Notes under the pieces: generated by a model | Databases searched by the model: none | Told to the model about the DNA's origin: nothing | Seen by the model: the letters and a program-made list of their open reading frames with translations, nothing else | Source: Puccinellia tenuiflora | Lineage: Eukaryota > Streptophyta > Magnoliopsida > Poales > Poaceae | Length of the DNA stretch: 64,000 nt | Assembly: GCA_012064385.1 (NCBI GenBank) | Contig: QRDG01000410.1 | Coordinates: 1 to 64,000, forward strand | Direction: 5' to 3' | In this document: one piece after another, positions 12,083 to 22,790 of the stretch | How the letters are laid out: each line of letters opens with the position of its first letter | Numbering within the stretch: position 1 is the stretch's first letter | Translations under genes and position numbers: made by a program

Positions 12083-13315
12083 ATGGGTGCTAGGTCAAGC
12101 AAAGCTACTGCTCCCGCAACGCCGCCGCCGGAAGCCAGATGTGCTCGGCCAAGCAAAGCTACTGCTCCCCTAACGCCGCAGTCGGAAGCCAGACCATGCT
12201 CATCCTCGTCCTCGCCCTCGTGGTCAGACCTCCCACCGGAGCTCGCGGGCCTGGTCCTACGCCGGCTGCGCTCCCTCGCCGACCGCGTCCGCTTCGGCTC
12301 CGTCTGCCGCCACTGGCGTCACGGCGCGCGGCAGCAGGCGCCGGTTCTGCCTCCGGTGTTCCCGTGGACTATTACAACCTGGACCGGCAGAGTCAAGACC
12401 ATCCCGGACGGCGAGGTGCACCACCTGTTTCCCGGCAGACACGGATGCTCGTGCTCCTCTGAGAGCTGGCTGCTAATGACTGCGATAGAGTCGCTCGACG
12501 ACATGAAGATCCATAACTACCTGGAGAACCCTCTCTCCGGAGCTACCTTGCCGCTGCCGAACACGGGCAACCTGATGCATCCCGACGACAGGTTATACGG
12601 CGTCACGAAATTCATCGTGTGCCCTGATAATCTTGTCGTCACCACATGTGGCTGTATAGCCAGAAGCATCCCGTCTAATCACGATCCATTGATCGCATGC
12701 TGTCGGCCCGGTACGTCCTCGTGGTCGATGAGCTTACAAGCCGCCGCAGCCACTTCCGGTGGTCGGAAATGTTACATAGACATAGCTTTCCAGGATGGAA
12801 GTATCTATGCCCTCACCGAAAGAGGAGACCTTTTCGTGCACGAGGTTAGCGAGGACCATGGACATATAGTACTGTCTACTGCTAAGCTGGCGATCAAGGG
12901 CAATGACTCCTGGGTTCTGAGGCGATTCCTGGTGGTATCAAGTGGTGGCGGGTTGCTTATGGTCAAATGGCATTGGTACGGCAGATATGATGATGATATC
13001 TCGGCGTTTGAGGTGTTCGAAGCGGATCTACAGATGTCACGGTGGTCACCGTTATCGAGCATCGGTGAGCAGGTATTATTTGTGAGCGAAAGGTGCTCCA
13101 AGGCTATCCCCGCGGTATCTAACCAAGAGGATGACATGTGTGGGAACCGTATATATTTCCTGGACCTTGCAGCTTATGGTCCGGAAAAATGTAGCGCTGG
13201 GGATACTAGTTGTGGTATGTATGACTTGGGGAATAACACGTATCATCGCATTGTGTCTGATAGATTCCGCGCCAACAATTTACCGGTGGCATCATGGTTC
13301 TTTCCACACAAGTGA
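12083..13315 (+). CDS. F-box protein with DUF295 domain (copy 1, intact)
   Basis: Predicted 410-residue protein. Residues about 47-86 (from WSDLPPELAGLVLRRL to FGSVCRHW) are an F-box, which in known proteins binds Skp1 in an SCF ubiquitin ligase. The rest, with motifs such as DGSIYALTERGDLFVHEV and MYDLGNNTYHRI, matches the C-terminal DUF295 (beta-propeller-like) region of grass F-box/DUF295 proteins. The ATG at 12083 is chosen because paralogous copy 3 starts at the same MGAR and the upstream open stretch has no ATG start and runs through poly-A. Single exon. The N-terminus has an 18-residue internal duplication (54 bp, 12089-12142 and 12143-12196) missing from copy 3. Target protein unknown; family call firm. 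Confidence 0.85.
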   Translation: MGARSSKATAPATPPPEARCARPSKATAPLTPQSEARPCSSSSSPSWSDLPPELAGLVLRRLRSLADRVRFGSVCRHWRHGARQQAPVLPPVFPWTITTWTGRVKTIPDGEVHHLFPGRHGCSCSSESWLLMTAIESLDDMKIHNYLENPLSGATLPLPNTGNLMHPDDRLYGVTKFIVCPDNLVVTTCGCIARSIPSNHDPLIACCRPGTSSWSMSLQAAAATSGGRKCYIDIAFQDGSIYALTERGDLFVHEVSEDHGHIVLSTAKLAIKGNDSWVLRRFLVVSSGGGLLMVKWHWYGRYDDDISAFEVFEADLQMSRWSPLSSIGEQVLFVSERCSKAIPAVSNQEDDMCGNRIYFLDLAAYGPEKCSAGDTSCGMYDLGNNTYHRIVSDRFRANNLPVASWFFPHK

Positions 13316-13521
13316 AAACCACCGGAGGATGTATGAGCGCCTGGTCTAGGATATTGGGCCAGACACTAGTGATTTGTTTCATATATTTTTTGGGTCGATC
13401 TTTTTTTCTTTTTGCTATGATATATATAGGCTGTTGAGAAATTTTACCCCCCCCTCCTTTCATACACGAAGCCTTATGCACCATATTTCTTCTCTGGATT
13501 CTATATAGGAAAACACTTAAG

Positions 13522-14735
13522 TTAGGCCGACCTATCGCACCGCGCGTTAGGTCGCTGTCAGCTCGCGACGCGTATCTACGTACAGGGGCAAGAAAAGAGC
13601 AATCCCTGCTGGGTCCCACCCACGTCCCTATCCCTCCTTATCCTCCAAGTCTCAACCTTCGGTTTCCTCGCAGCGCCAGGCCATGGCTTTGCTCTAGAGA
13701 AACTCGCATGCTGCTGCTGCTTCGCTGCCGCCATCCGCCTAGTTGTCCGTGCAGCTTTGTCGTCGTCGTCGTCCACCCACGCCGTTGAGGCGTCGCCGCT
13801 GCTCAAATCTCCGGTTTCTCTTCCGATCTTCTTACACTTCCCAGATTTTGTTCGCTCTTGTTGGGTGGAGGGGTAGGGGACCGCTCGCTCCTACAAGAGA
13901 AGCCGCCGCCATTGCAGGTTGGCCGCCCGCGCTGCTGCTACAAGCCGCAGGCGCCACATCTGCTACCGTTGTCTGGCGCCGCCCGATGTTGCTAAATACC
14001 ATCGCGGAGATGACTACAAACCGCCATGGCAGCGCCCTGCTTCGAGCTTACTGCGATGAACTAGTAATGTTGGAGTAGTTACTTTTTTTTGTTGAAATTA
14101 TTGAGGATTTTTGTTGAAATCATTGATGATTATTGTTGCAAAAGATTTTCGCATCCTAAAGCTAATGTTGAAAATGTCAATTTTGTTTGTTGAAATCACT
14201 GTTTCTTTTTGTTGAAAACAGTGATGATAGTTGTTGCAAATTATTCTTATTCCGCAACCTAAATTTATTAATGTTGGAATCGTTTATTTTTTTTGTTGGG
14301 ATCGGGAGCCATTATTGTTGAAATCGAATTCCCATCTGTGTTTTACTTTTTTTTTGCTGTAAAAGTACAAAATTTATGTTGAGAAATATATAATAAATTT
14401 ATTTCAAATCGTATTGTTCTTGTTGTAAAAATTTTGTTGTAATCATGCATCCTTTTTTGTTGACTTAAAAAATGTACGTGCAAAAATATTTTTTTTCTGT
14501 TGCAAAGTTACAATTGTTAGAAGGAAGAGTAACGGGTGTGAAAGGTTGCTCTTCTCTTGGCTCACGCACTGGGAAAGCGACGGCCTAGTGAAAGCGACGT
14601 CTCAGGAACTTAAAGCCACGTTTCGTCTGTGGAGATCAAACGGATGAGCGCATCAAATCCAACGATCCAGAAGGGGACCTGTATTTGGTTTTTGTAGGGC
14701 GACCTACGCCTAGCGCTCCCCTTCAATATATTAAG
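13522..14735. mobile_element. MULE-like non-coding insertion in the 3' flank of copy 1
   Basis: The 3' flanks of F-box copies 1 and 2 align up to CACTTAAG (about 13520) and again from CTTAATTGGTGATGGAG (about 14732). Copy 2 shows them joined at about 15893-15905, so the 1.2 kb between is an insertion. Its ends carry related inverted GCG(T)TAGGTCGC words. Exact termini and target duplication were not resolved. The interior has a GC-rich part (13560-14000) and a T-rich repeat part. MULE assignment is by style only. Confidence 0.5.
14080..14520. repeat. Degenerate TTTTTGTTGAAAT-type repeats
   Basis: About ten irregular units built from TTTTTGTTGAAATCATTGA and ATTGTTGCAAA, at uneven spacing. They are non-coding and belong to the insertion at 13522-14735. 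Confidence 0.6.
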
Positions 14736-14812
14736 ATGATCTTAATTGGTGATGGAGAAATGCATGCATTCTATATATACACGAAGTACATTTAATAATT
14801 GAGCAAAAACTT

Positions 14813-15681
14813 TCTGAGGGCCGGCTGCTGATGGCCGAGAGAAGGCCGCCACACGGCGGGAAGATCCGCAACTTCCTGGAGAACCTTCTCTCTGGAGCTA
14901 CCTTGCCTCTGCCAAGCAAAGGCGACCTGATGCAGCCCAATGACACGTTTTACTGCGTCAGGAAATTGTTGTTGTGCCCTGACAATCTTGTCGTTTCCAC
15001 AGCCAGAAGCCACATCCCTCGGTCCCTCCTGATCACGATCCACTGATCGCGTGCTGCTGACTCGGTGCGCCCTCTTGGTCGATGACCTTACAAGCCGTTG
15101 CCACCGGCCCACCACTGGTGATTGGTCAAAGTTACATAGACATAGCCTTCCATAATCGAAGTATCTATGCCACTACTGTAAGAGTAGACCTTTTCGCGCA
15201 CGAGGTTAGGGAGGCCCATGGACATATAGTAGTGTCTTCTGTGAAGCTAGCAATCAAGGGTGATGGGACCTTGTGCTTTTGTGGGAGCGAATTGTTGGTG
15301 GTTTCACCTAGTGGTAGGTTGCTGATGGTCAAATGGCATAGGTATGGCAAAAATGATGATGATATCTCGGAGTTCGAGGTGTTCAAAGCGGACCTACAGA
15401 TGTCACGATGGTCACTGTTATCGAGCATCGGTGAGCTGGTCTTGTTTGTGAGCAAAGGGTGCTCCAAGGCCATATGTGTATCTAACCACAAGGACTATAT
15501 GTGTGGGAACCGTATATATTTCGTGGGCACTGCAGATTATGGTCCGGAAAAATGTCGCGCTGGGACTTATAGCTATGGTATGTATGACTTGGGGAATAAC
15601 ACGTATCATCCCATTGTGTCTGATAGATTTCCCGTCAATAATGTACTACTAGCACCATCATGGTTCTTTCCACACAAGTGA
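14813..15681 (+). pseudogene. F-box/DUF295 copy 2, 5'-truncated and broken
   Basis: The reading starts at a point matching WLLM of copy 1 (about residue 130), so the whole F-box is missing. It runs in one frame to about 15046, then shifts. In the second frame a TGA at about 15058 replaces an Arg codon of copies 1 and 3. From 15082 the frame is open to the stop at 15681 and ends WFFPHK like copy 1. The DUF295 part is otherwise well kept (MYDLGNNTYHPI). A protein with Skp1 binding cannot be made. Confidence 0.85.
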
Positions 15682-16149
15682 AAACTGGAGGATATATGAG
15701 CGACCAGTCCAGGATTTTGAACAAGACATTACTGATTTGTTTCATATGCGGGGTTGAACTTTATCCTTTTCGCTACTCCGTATGATATGTATTGGTTGTT
15801 GAGAAATTTGACTCCCCCTCCTTGCGTACACGAAGCCTTGTGCACCATAATTGTTATCTGTATTAATTCTATAGATTACGACTATCTTAAGTTCTTAACT
15901 GGTGATGGAGAAATGCATTTTTACCGTGCATGAGACATTTGGTGTGCATTGAGATTTGCCAACTACTAGTTTGCTGAAACTCGGGCATACCAAAACGACA
16001 AAAATGCCGAGTGCAATTTATCGAGCACTCAGTGTCAAACGGCAATATTGAAGTGCTTCTACTCGGTGCATAATACCTACTCGTGTGTGTCTATGAAGGT
16101 GTTTGGTTGGTCATTTTGTAACGTAATCCAGTAACGTATTGCCCGACAC
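15682..16149. other. 3' flank of copy 2 and unassigned repeat DNA
   Basis: Up to about 15925 the sequence is homologous to the 3' flank of copy 1. Then follow phrases like GAGTGCAATTTATCGAGCACTC that look like worn DNA-transposon sequence. No gene seen. Confidence 0.4.
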
Positions 16150-16640
16150 GGATTGCAATGGATGAAAGTCCACCGGTGGAGTTTGTGGCAAACGGCGCAC
16201 ATACAACTATGGCTACTATCTTGTCGACGACATCTATCTAAGTTGGCAAATATTTGTGAAGCCAGTACACAAACCGCAAGGTAAGAAAAAACTAGATTTA
16301 CATAATGCCCAAGTAGCGGTTAGGAAAGATCTGGAGAGAGCATTTGAGATTTTGCAAACCCAATTTTCTATTATCAAGAGATCTTTTGTATATCATGAAC
16401 GCTCGTGTAATCATGCATAACATGATCATCGAGGATGAATGTGGGTAAGATTTGAACTACTCCAACTATGAGATGATGGGACGTCCCATGCGAGTGTGCA
16501 GAGGAGAGAACAGAGGGTGGCCCGCTTTGTTGCCTCGTATCATACGATTCGACAAACCGATGTGCATGATGAGCTTGAAAGAAAATCTCATCAAGGAGTG
16601 GTGGTCATGGAAGGGCCAACAAAACCATCAGTTCCATCTT
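16150..16640 (+). pseudogene. PIF/Harbinger transposase, C-terminal remnant
   Basis: The translation contains NYGYYLVDDIYLSWQIFVKP, then RKDLERAFEILQTQFSIIKR and, in another frame, RVIMHNMIIEDECG. These correspond to the YYLxDGIYPxW and ERAFGxLQ blocks with the last DDE acidic residues and the IIMHNMIIED motif of plant PIF/Harbinger transposases (PF13359/PF04827 group). A frameshift or small deletion near 16400 separates the last blocks, and no N-terminal half is present. The following 300 bp end with GTTGAAGATGCTC then TAA, which may be the element's terminus with a TAA target site. Confidence 0.7.
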
Positions 16641-16985
16641 ATTTGTCTGTTTGTTGTATTGTTGATAAACTATTTGTTGTATTGTTGGTAAACTGTTTGT
16701 TGCATTGATGATAAATATTTGTTTATGTTGTAATAATAATTAAACAATTTATTTTTAATTTATTTTATGTGTGTTTGATTTTTGTTGTTCTATATTTGTG
16801 TGTGTTCGGTGTTTGTGCTGCCGTGAGCGCTGTATTTTACCCGCTCGCTACGCGCTGCATTTTACCGCGTCTGAAATTGCTTTCGCCATACACGCGCACT
16901 AAAACAGCAAATCAGACGCCCAAAAACTTTTTAGCACATGATATTTTAGTGTGCCTGCTGTTGAAGATGCTCTAATAAAACACAA
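16641..16985. other. AT-rich tail, probably of the Harbinger relic
   Basis: T-rich sequence with repeated TTTGTTGTATTGTTG, then a GC-richer part. No gene seen. Ends directly at the target duplication of the MULE. Confidence 0.35.
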
Positions 16986-17060
16986 TAGATAAAGGGGAGT
17001 GTCTAGGACTCAGGCGACTGAGATTTACTTAAATCTCAGTCGGCTGACGTCATAGCCTTT

Positions 17061-17995
17061 ACGCTTCAGCTGCTATCGGCCCCGACAGGCCCCTGATCCA
17101 TGTATTTGTTGCTGTTTATTTTCTGGGCTGCTTTTTGTGCTGTTGTGTAGGCTTTTCTGTGTTGTTATGTGGGCTGTCGTATGTGCTGTCGTGTGGGCTT
17201 TTCTGGGCTTCACTTTTCTGGCTGTTTCCTGACTTTTCAGGTGGTTCTGTTTCAACCAAAAAAAAAACAAGGTTCTGGTGCTGATGAGCCAAGAAAGCCA
17301 AGACAACAAAAGTCACTTTGTAAGGAGGCAGTGTTCTTCCCGAGACAAACAAGAGTCATGCTACTATTGTCGTATTTATAGGCCAGTACAATGCAGAAAT
17401 GTACTAGGATATGTAAGCAGAGAGAATAGCTTTTTGAGTGTTTACCTGAGATTGAAGATGAAGTGTTATTCGTGAGACTTGATTTTCCAATGAATATTTG
17501 ACCATGTGTCTTTTGATGTTCCTGCTATTATCATCAATATACAGAAGAATATCAACATGAAGTATATAATGCAGAAATTAGTATGAACTCAAAGCAGATA
17601 TTGTTGATGATACAAGTAAGCAGAAATAAATGTGCATTAACTTCACCCCGTTCATATGACAAAGTGATATTGAAAGCACAAGAAAAAACAACGGTACATG
17701 TATCACTGTATTATATTCGTTTATGGAGAACACACATACGCAGACAGAAAACTATTACAATATAGAAATATAAACTATACAAGTATTGTTTTGATTTTCC
17801 TAAGCTTGTATTACGCCTTGAGAACTCATGTCTTGTGATTTTCCTAAGCTTGTATTATGCCTTGAGAACAATATTCTTCTCATTTTTAGTGCCAGACCAC
17901 TTAATTTCTCCTGTAGTCCTACAACAACAGAAACAAAAATAGGAGGAAAAGCATGTTTTCAGTATTAATAGAAAATGGGAATGAAGAAGATATTT
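17061..17995. other. Left interior of the MULE, no gene seen
   Basis: Contains GCTGTCGTGTGGGC-type repeats (17110-17260), then AT-rich DNA. A 37-bp phrase (GATTTTCCTAAGCTTGTATT and its continuation) is repeated at about 17790 and 17837. No convincing reading frame. Confidence 0.4.
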
Positions 17996-18225
17996 TCATA
18001 TCTCCCGCAAAATATCAGATGGTTGTTTTACCTTTGGATTGAATTTTTCAACCAATTCTTGCACTTCTTCATGTGTAGAATTCTTTTCATAGAAGAGTGA
18101 GTCGACTGCTAGGTGGACACGGAAGTTTGCGATGTCATTAGATGAAAATGAAGCATTTTCAGTGTTCCGTGGACACCATAATTCCATCAGCTTCATTGTG
18201 AAAATTCCGCAAATCATCCCTTTTT
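17996..18225 (-). pseudogene. ULP1-like (C48 cysteine protease) C-terminal exon inside the MULE
   Basis: On the minus strand an exon-like stretch contains GMICGIFTMKLMELW followed by FSSNDIANFRVHLAVDSLF. This matches the end of the ULP1/C48 SUMO-protease fold, where DCGxFxMKxMExW holds the nucleophile cysteine. Here the Cys-Gly is kept but the usual preceding Asp is not. The exon is preceded by an A-rich intron-like edge and has a GTAAAA donor-like site at about 18032. Upstream exons are only partly recognisable 3-4 kb away, behind the minisatellite. ULP1-like genes carried by MULEs are known in plants (Kaonashi elements). Whether this copy is expressed is unknown. Confidence 0.55.
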
Positions 18226-18893
18226 CAAAAAACAAAAACGTACGAAAAAGGATCAATAAAGTAAAACTATATGTGTACATGAGAACCAGCTCATAGTTGC
18301 GCATAGCATAGTTAACTAGAGGCTTACTTACACACCACATGCAACTACGACCCTAGTTGCACATAGCATGACACTAGGACCCCTAGTTGCACCCCATATG
18401 CAACTAGGACCCTGGATGCGTCCGCCGTGAAACTATGGCCCTACTTGCACACCACGTGCAACTACGACCTTCAGTGGCGCGCGACATGGCATTACGACCC
18501 TAAGTTGCACCCCATGTGCAACTATGACCATAGCTGCGCCCCACATGAAACTAGGGCCCTAGTTGCACACCAGATGCAACTACAACCTTAGTTGCGCTCG
18601 ATATGACATTGAGAAAATTCCCAATCATCCCTTTTTCAGAAAACAAAACATAAGAAAAGGATCAAATAATGTAAAACATGAGAACCAGCTCATAGTTGCG
18701 CATAGCATAGTTAACTAGAGGCTTACTTACACACCACATGCAACTACGACCCTAGTTGCGCATAGCATGACACTAGGACCCCTAGTTGCACCCCATATGC
18801 AACTAGGACCCTGGTTGCGTCCGACGTGAAACTATGGGCCTACTTGCACACCACGTGCAACTACGACCTTTAGTGGCGCACGACATGGCATAG
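18205..18893. repeat. Segmental tandem duplication, about 411-bp offset
   Basis: 18205-18493 is repeated at about 18616-18893 with small changes. It includes the 5' edge of the ULP1-like exon (AATCATCCCTTTTTC), the A-rich stretch, the unit CATGAGAACCAGCTCATAGT and several minisatellite units. A third, short copy of the A-rich stretch is at about 19335-19375. Confidence 0.8.
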
Positions 18894-21180
18894 TTGCTCC
18901 CTACATGCAACTATGACCTTAGTTGCGCTTGATATGACATTGGGACCCCCCTAGCTGCACCCAACATGCAGCTCAGGTCATAGTTGCGCATGACATGCAA
19001 CTAGGGTTGTATGACAAATGGATAACCCCTAGTTGCTCCCTACATGCAACTATGACCTTAGTTGCTACCCACATGAAACTAAGGTCAACATTGCCAAAAA
19101 GCAACCAGGTAAACAGCCGTACTTGCATGGCCAATGGATAAACCCTGGTTGCATCCCATGTGCAACTATAACCCCTAGTTGCGCCCCACATGAAACTAGG
19201 GCCTTAGTTGCTCCCGACATGACACTAGGACTGCCTAGCTGCGCAAGACATGCAATTATGACCCTAGTTGCGTCCAACATGAAAACTAGGGCCCTAGTTG
19301 CACGCACATGCAACAATGACCTTAGTTGCACATGCAACAAAACATAAGAAAAAGGATCAAATAAAGTAAAGCTATATATAACAGAGAAAAAGAAAAGGAG
19401 ACAATTTAAAAATTATTATAGAATAGTAAAACAATCAATGGGTAAGAAAATACTCAAATATCTGTAGCCAAGGTGCTTTGTGTATTTTGTGCTTAAAAAA
19501 ACAAACTACAAATGTATGCAGATAAGTTGGAACCAAAAAGGTGCTCTGTTTGCTGCACAACCTGCAAGCTATGGCCTGCAGTTGCACATGACTTGCAACT
19601 ATACGCAAAAGTTGCGCCTCGGCTGCAAAACTACAAGGTCCCTGCATGGTCCTAGTAACACATGGCATGCACTGGGAGTTGCAGGGGTGGTTTCGGTTGC
19701 GTGTAGCATGAAACTAGGACACCTAGTTGCGTCTGACATGACACAGGCATCATCATCAACACACAGAAAAAATGCACAGGCATCATCATCAACACACAGA
19801 AAAAAAACAGAAAACATCACAGGGCCAAGAAGATAAACATCGCGCGGCCCAATCAAAAGCCCAAATTTGCAAAACAAGCCCACAGGGCAATACCCCACAC
19901 CGATTGCAGCCCACGAAACAGAAAACACATACAGCGTCAGCGCGCGGAGCGCCACCAACAGCCCAAAAACACAAATCTTGATGAAACGATCGTACGGTCA
20001 TAGACGTGACTGAGATTTAACTAAATCTCAGGCGACTGAGATTTAGCAAATCCGATAATTAATAAAACAACCAATTGATAAAGAAAATACTCAACTATGG
20101 TCCTAGTTGCTCATGACTTGCAACTATACGCATAAGTTGCACCCTTGGTTGCAAAACTACATGGATCCTAAACTTCATGGTCCTAGTAACACAAACTAGG
20201 ACCATAGTTGCGTGTGACATGACACTAGGGCCCTACTTTCACAGCACATGCAAATACAACCTTAGTCGCGCATAAAACATGACAGTAGGACCACCTTGCG
20301 TGTGACACGACACTATTACCCCCTGAATTGCACCACACATGTAGCTACGACCCTAGTTGCGCATGGCATGACGCTAGGACCCCTTGGTTGCGCCCGATAT
20401 GAAAATAGGGCCCTAGTTGCACAGTACATGAAACTACGACCCTAGTTGCACCCCACGTGCAAGTATGGCCCTAGTTGCGCCCGACATGAAAATAGGGCCC
20501 TAGTTGCACAGTAGATGCAACTACGGTCATAGTTGCACCTCATGTGCAATTACCCCCCCCCCCCCCCCCTATTTGCGCCCGGCATGAAAATAGGGCCCTA
20601 GTTGCACACTAGATGCAACTACGACCCTAGTTGCACCCCATGTGCAAGTATGGCCCTAGTTGCGCCTGACATTAAAATAGGGCCCTAGTTGCACAGTAGA
20701 TGCAATTATGACCCTATTTGCGTCCGACATGAAGCTAGGGCCCTAGTTGCACAACAGATGCAACTACGACCTTAGTTGCGCATGACACTATGACCCCCCC
20801 TCCCCCCGGGTTACACCCGGCGTGCAGCTCAGGTCGTAGTTGCGCATGACATGCAACTAGGGTAATACTTGCTAGCAAACTACGACCCCTAGTTGCGCCC
20901 AACATGACACAATGATCCCCATATGCCACTAGGATCCTCTAGTAGCGCCTAACATGAAACTAGGATCGATCTAGATAGGAGAAAACTGGAAGCCATGCAT
21001 GCAGGTCAAATGTATAACCCCTAGTTGCATCCAAGACGAAACTAGGGCTTTATGTTGTGTCCTACTTGCGCCCCACATAAAACTCGGGCTATAGTTCTGC
21101 ACAATATTACTAACTATAGGCTCCCAGTTGCGCTTAAGTTGCAACCATGGTGATGCAAAATCATGATCCTATTTGTGAAC
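18260..21180. repeat. Hairpin minisatellite array (TAGTTGC ... GCAACTA)
   Basis: Several dozen units of about 30-35 bp with consensus near CCTAGTTGCRCACNACATGCAACTANGAC. Most units contain TAGTTGC followed some 12 bp later by its inverse GCAACTA, or the worn form GAAACTA, so each can fold into a small stem-loop. The array fills most of the MULE between the ULP1-like exon and the upstream fragments. It is interrupted at 19380-20100 by an element-end-like segment and contains a poly-C run at about 20552-20568. It is not protein coding. Confidence 0.85.
19960..20053. repeat. Inner copy of the MULE right terminus
   Basis: From ACACAAATCTTGATGAAACG to ATTTAGCAAATCCG this repeats the true right end (about 22965-23051), including the GTGACTGAGATTTAA block. 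The sequence just before it (19428 onward) recurs just after it (20063 onward), so a partial end was duplicated inside the element. Confidence 0.75.
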
Positions 21181-21219
21181 AAAAGTTTGAAAACAAATAA
21201 GGGTGGATTCGTGTTCTTA

Positions 21220-22790
21220 CAGGTTGCAAGACCCTACGTCCTCTAATTAGCTTGCCAAGATCTTCATCGTCACTTTCAAGATCAACACCTTCCAAGAATA
21301 ACTTGTGTCCAATTAATCCTGATTTTGCAAAATCCTATACACAAAACTGAAAAGGATTAAAAATGGATGATAATAAAAATATAACTTTTCATTTAAACGA
21401 AAAATAATATAAAATTAGGATACTATTGCAATTAGTCCCGATTATAACTTTTCCAATTAATCCTGATTTTTGCTATCAAAAATCAATGTTACAGAGCTTC
21501 GTAAATTATACTATTGCAGCAAAAAATGAGTGGAAAAAATCATGTGTACTGAAATTTAACGTTGTATATATACCAATGCAAGCGATGCTCGTGAAGTTAA
21601 GTGCCGGATTTGGAGTTTTGACACTACTATATTTTTGAAGCAATCATTATGTTCATCCAATGAAGTCTGCTCACAAAAAAGAAACGGAACCAATAGTAAG
21701 ACAAGATAATGTTGCCCTCCTTACCCTTCAACCCAGCTATTAAACATTGTACTGTTTTATCCTTCCACACCTCTAGTTTCTTCACAGTGTTGATCCTGTA
21801 GAACTTAACAAAACACACCAAGGCACATATTGTGGAACTGCGACTAAAATTTCAGCATCATGCTCATTGTCGAAACGCAGGTAGAGACAACTATCTTGCT
21901 CCACTACAAACATAAACCTGCCCTCGAAAAAGCGATGGTCCGCAGTGCAACCATAAAGTCTTGACAACGAATTTGGTATTTAACATCTGCCTTGACAACA
22001 TCATAAACAGTACCGGCATATATACCAATTATCTTCAAGCAGGTGGCACACAAGGTAGGATTTGCAAAAAATGGGCCGTGCTTCAACAAAATAGTACTAA
22101 CATTCACATTCAGTAATCAAAACCGAACCTACAATTCCACATGATACAAATAGAATCTACGCTCTGTGCTGCTCAATTGCACACTACATAACCCACCCAC
22201 AGTCCACAGATCATCCATATACTGGTCAATCACACACTACCTCGCGCCAGCGGGCCGAAGCTAAAAATAATTCATGCTTAGACAACGATTTTCAGGGATT
22301 TCACTAGACGAAAACAAAGCGCCCCTCATCGTGTCTATGCCCATGACCTAATTTCACACGGGGGCGTACAAGAGTGAAACTACACGGGAAAAGCTCTCGC
22401 TAGATCCGCGCACGAGCACGGAGCACCTCACCATAGACATCGTTGAGAACATCAGAAATGAACATCAAACAACTACACAACAATCCTGGAACCCACGGTT
22501 CGGGATTAATCACTCGATTGCGCGCGGGAGGGGATCGGATTTACCTGGTAGAATCTGCCACGGGAGAGAGAGGGAAAGCAGCGGCGGCGAGGTACACACC
22601 ACAGCAACGCACCCGCGCCCCCGCCACCGGTCGCCGACGTCCATGTCGACGCCGTCCTCGTCGCCACGGCTTCCCCCTCTCGATTCGAGCAGCCCTCGCC
22701 TCTATCTCCTCTCTACTGTTTCGAATTACAGCTGTCGCCGTCGCCGCTATAGAAATGATGAAAAATCAGTGGTCAAAAGAATAACAACAG
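21220..22790 (-). pseudogene. 5' part of the MULE-borne gene, exon fragments
   Basis: On the minus strand the GC-rich 22780-22540 stretch resembles a first exon or leader ending at a good donor (CCAG/GTAAATCC, about 22545). Downstream open segments lie at 22107-21904, 21967-21782 and about 21325-21222. The last contains EGVDLESDDEDLGKLIRGRR and is edged by splice-like signals. I do not recognise a named domain in these pieces. By position they are the upstream part of the gene whose end is the ULP1-like exon at 17996. Exon joining could not be established. Confidence 0.4.

Noticed and set aside
18260..21180. CRISPR-like array of short repeats
   Set aside because: Units are tandem and variable, spacers are not unique, and the setting is a plant transposon.
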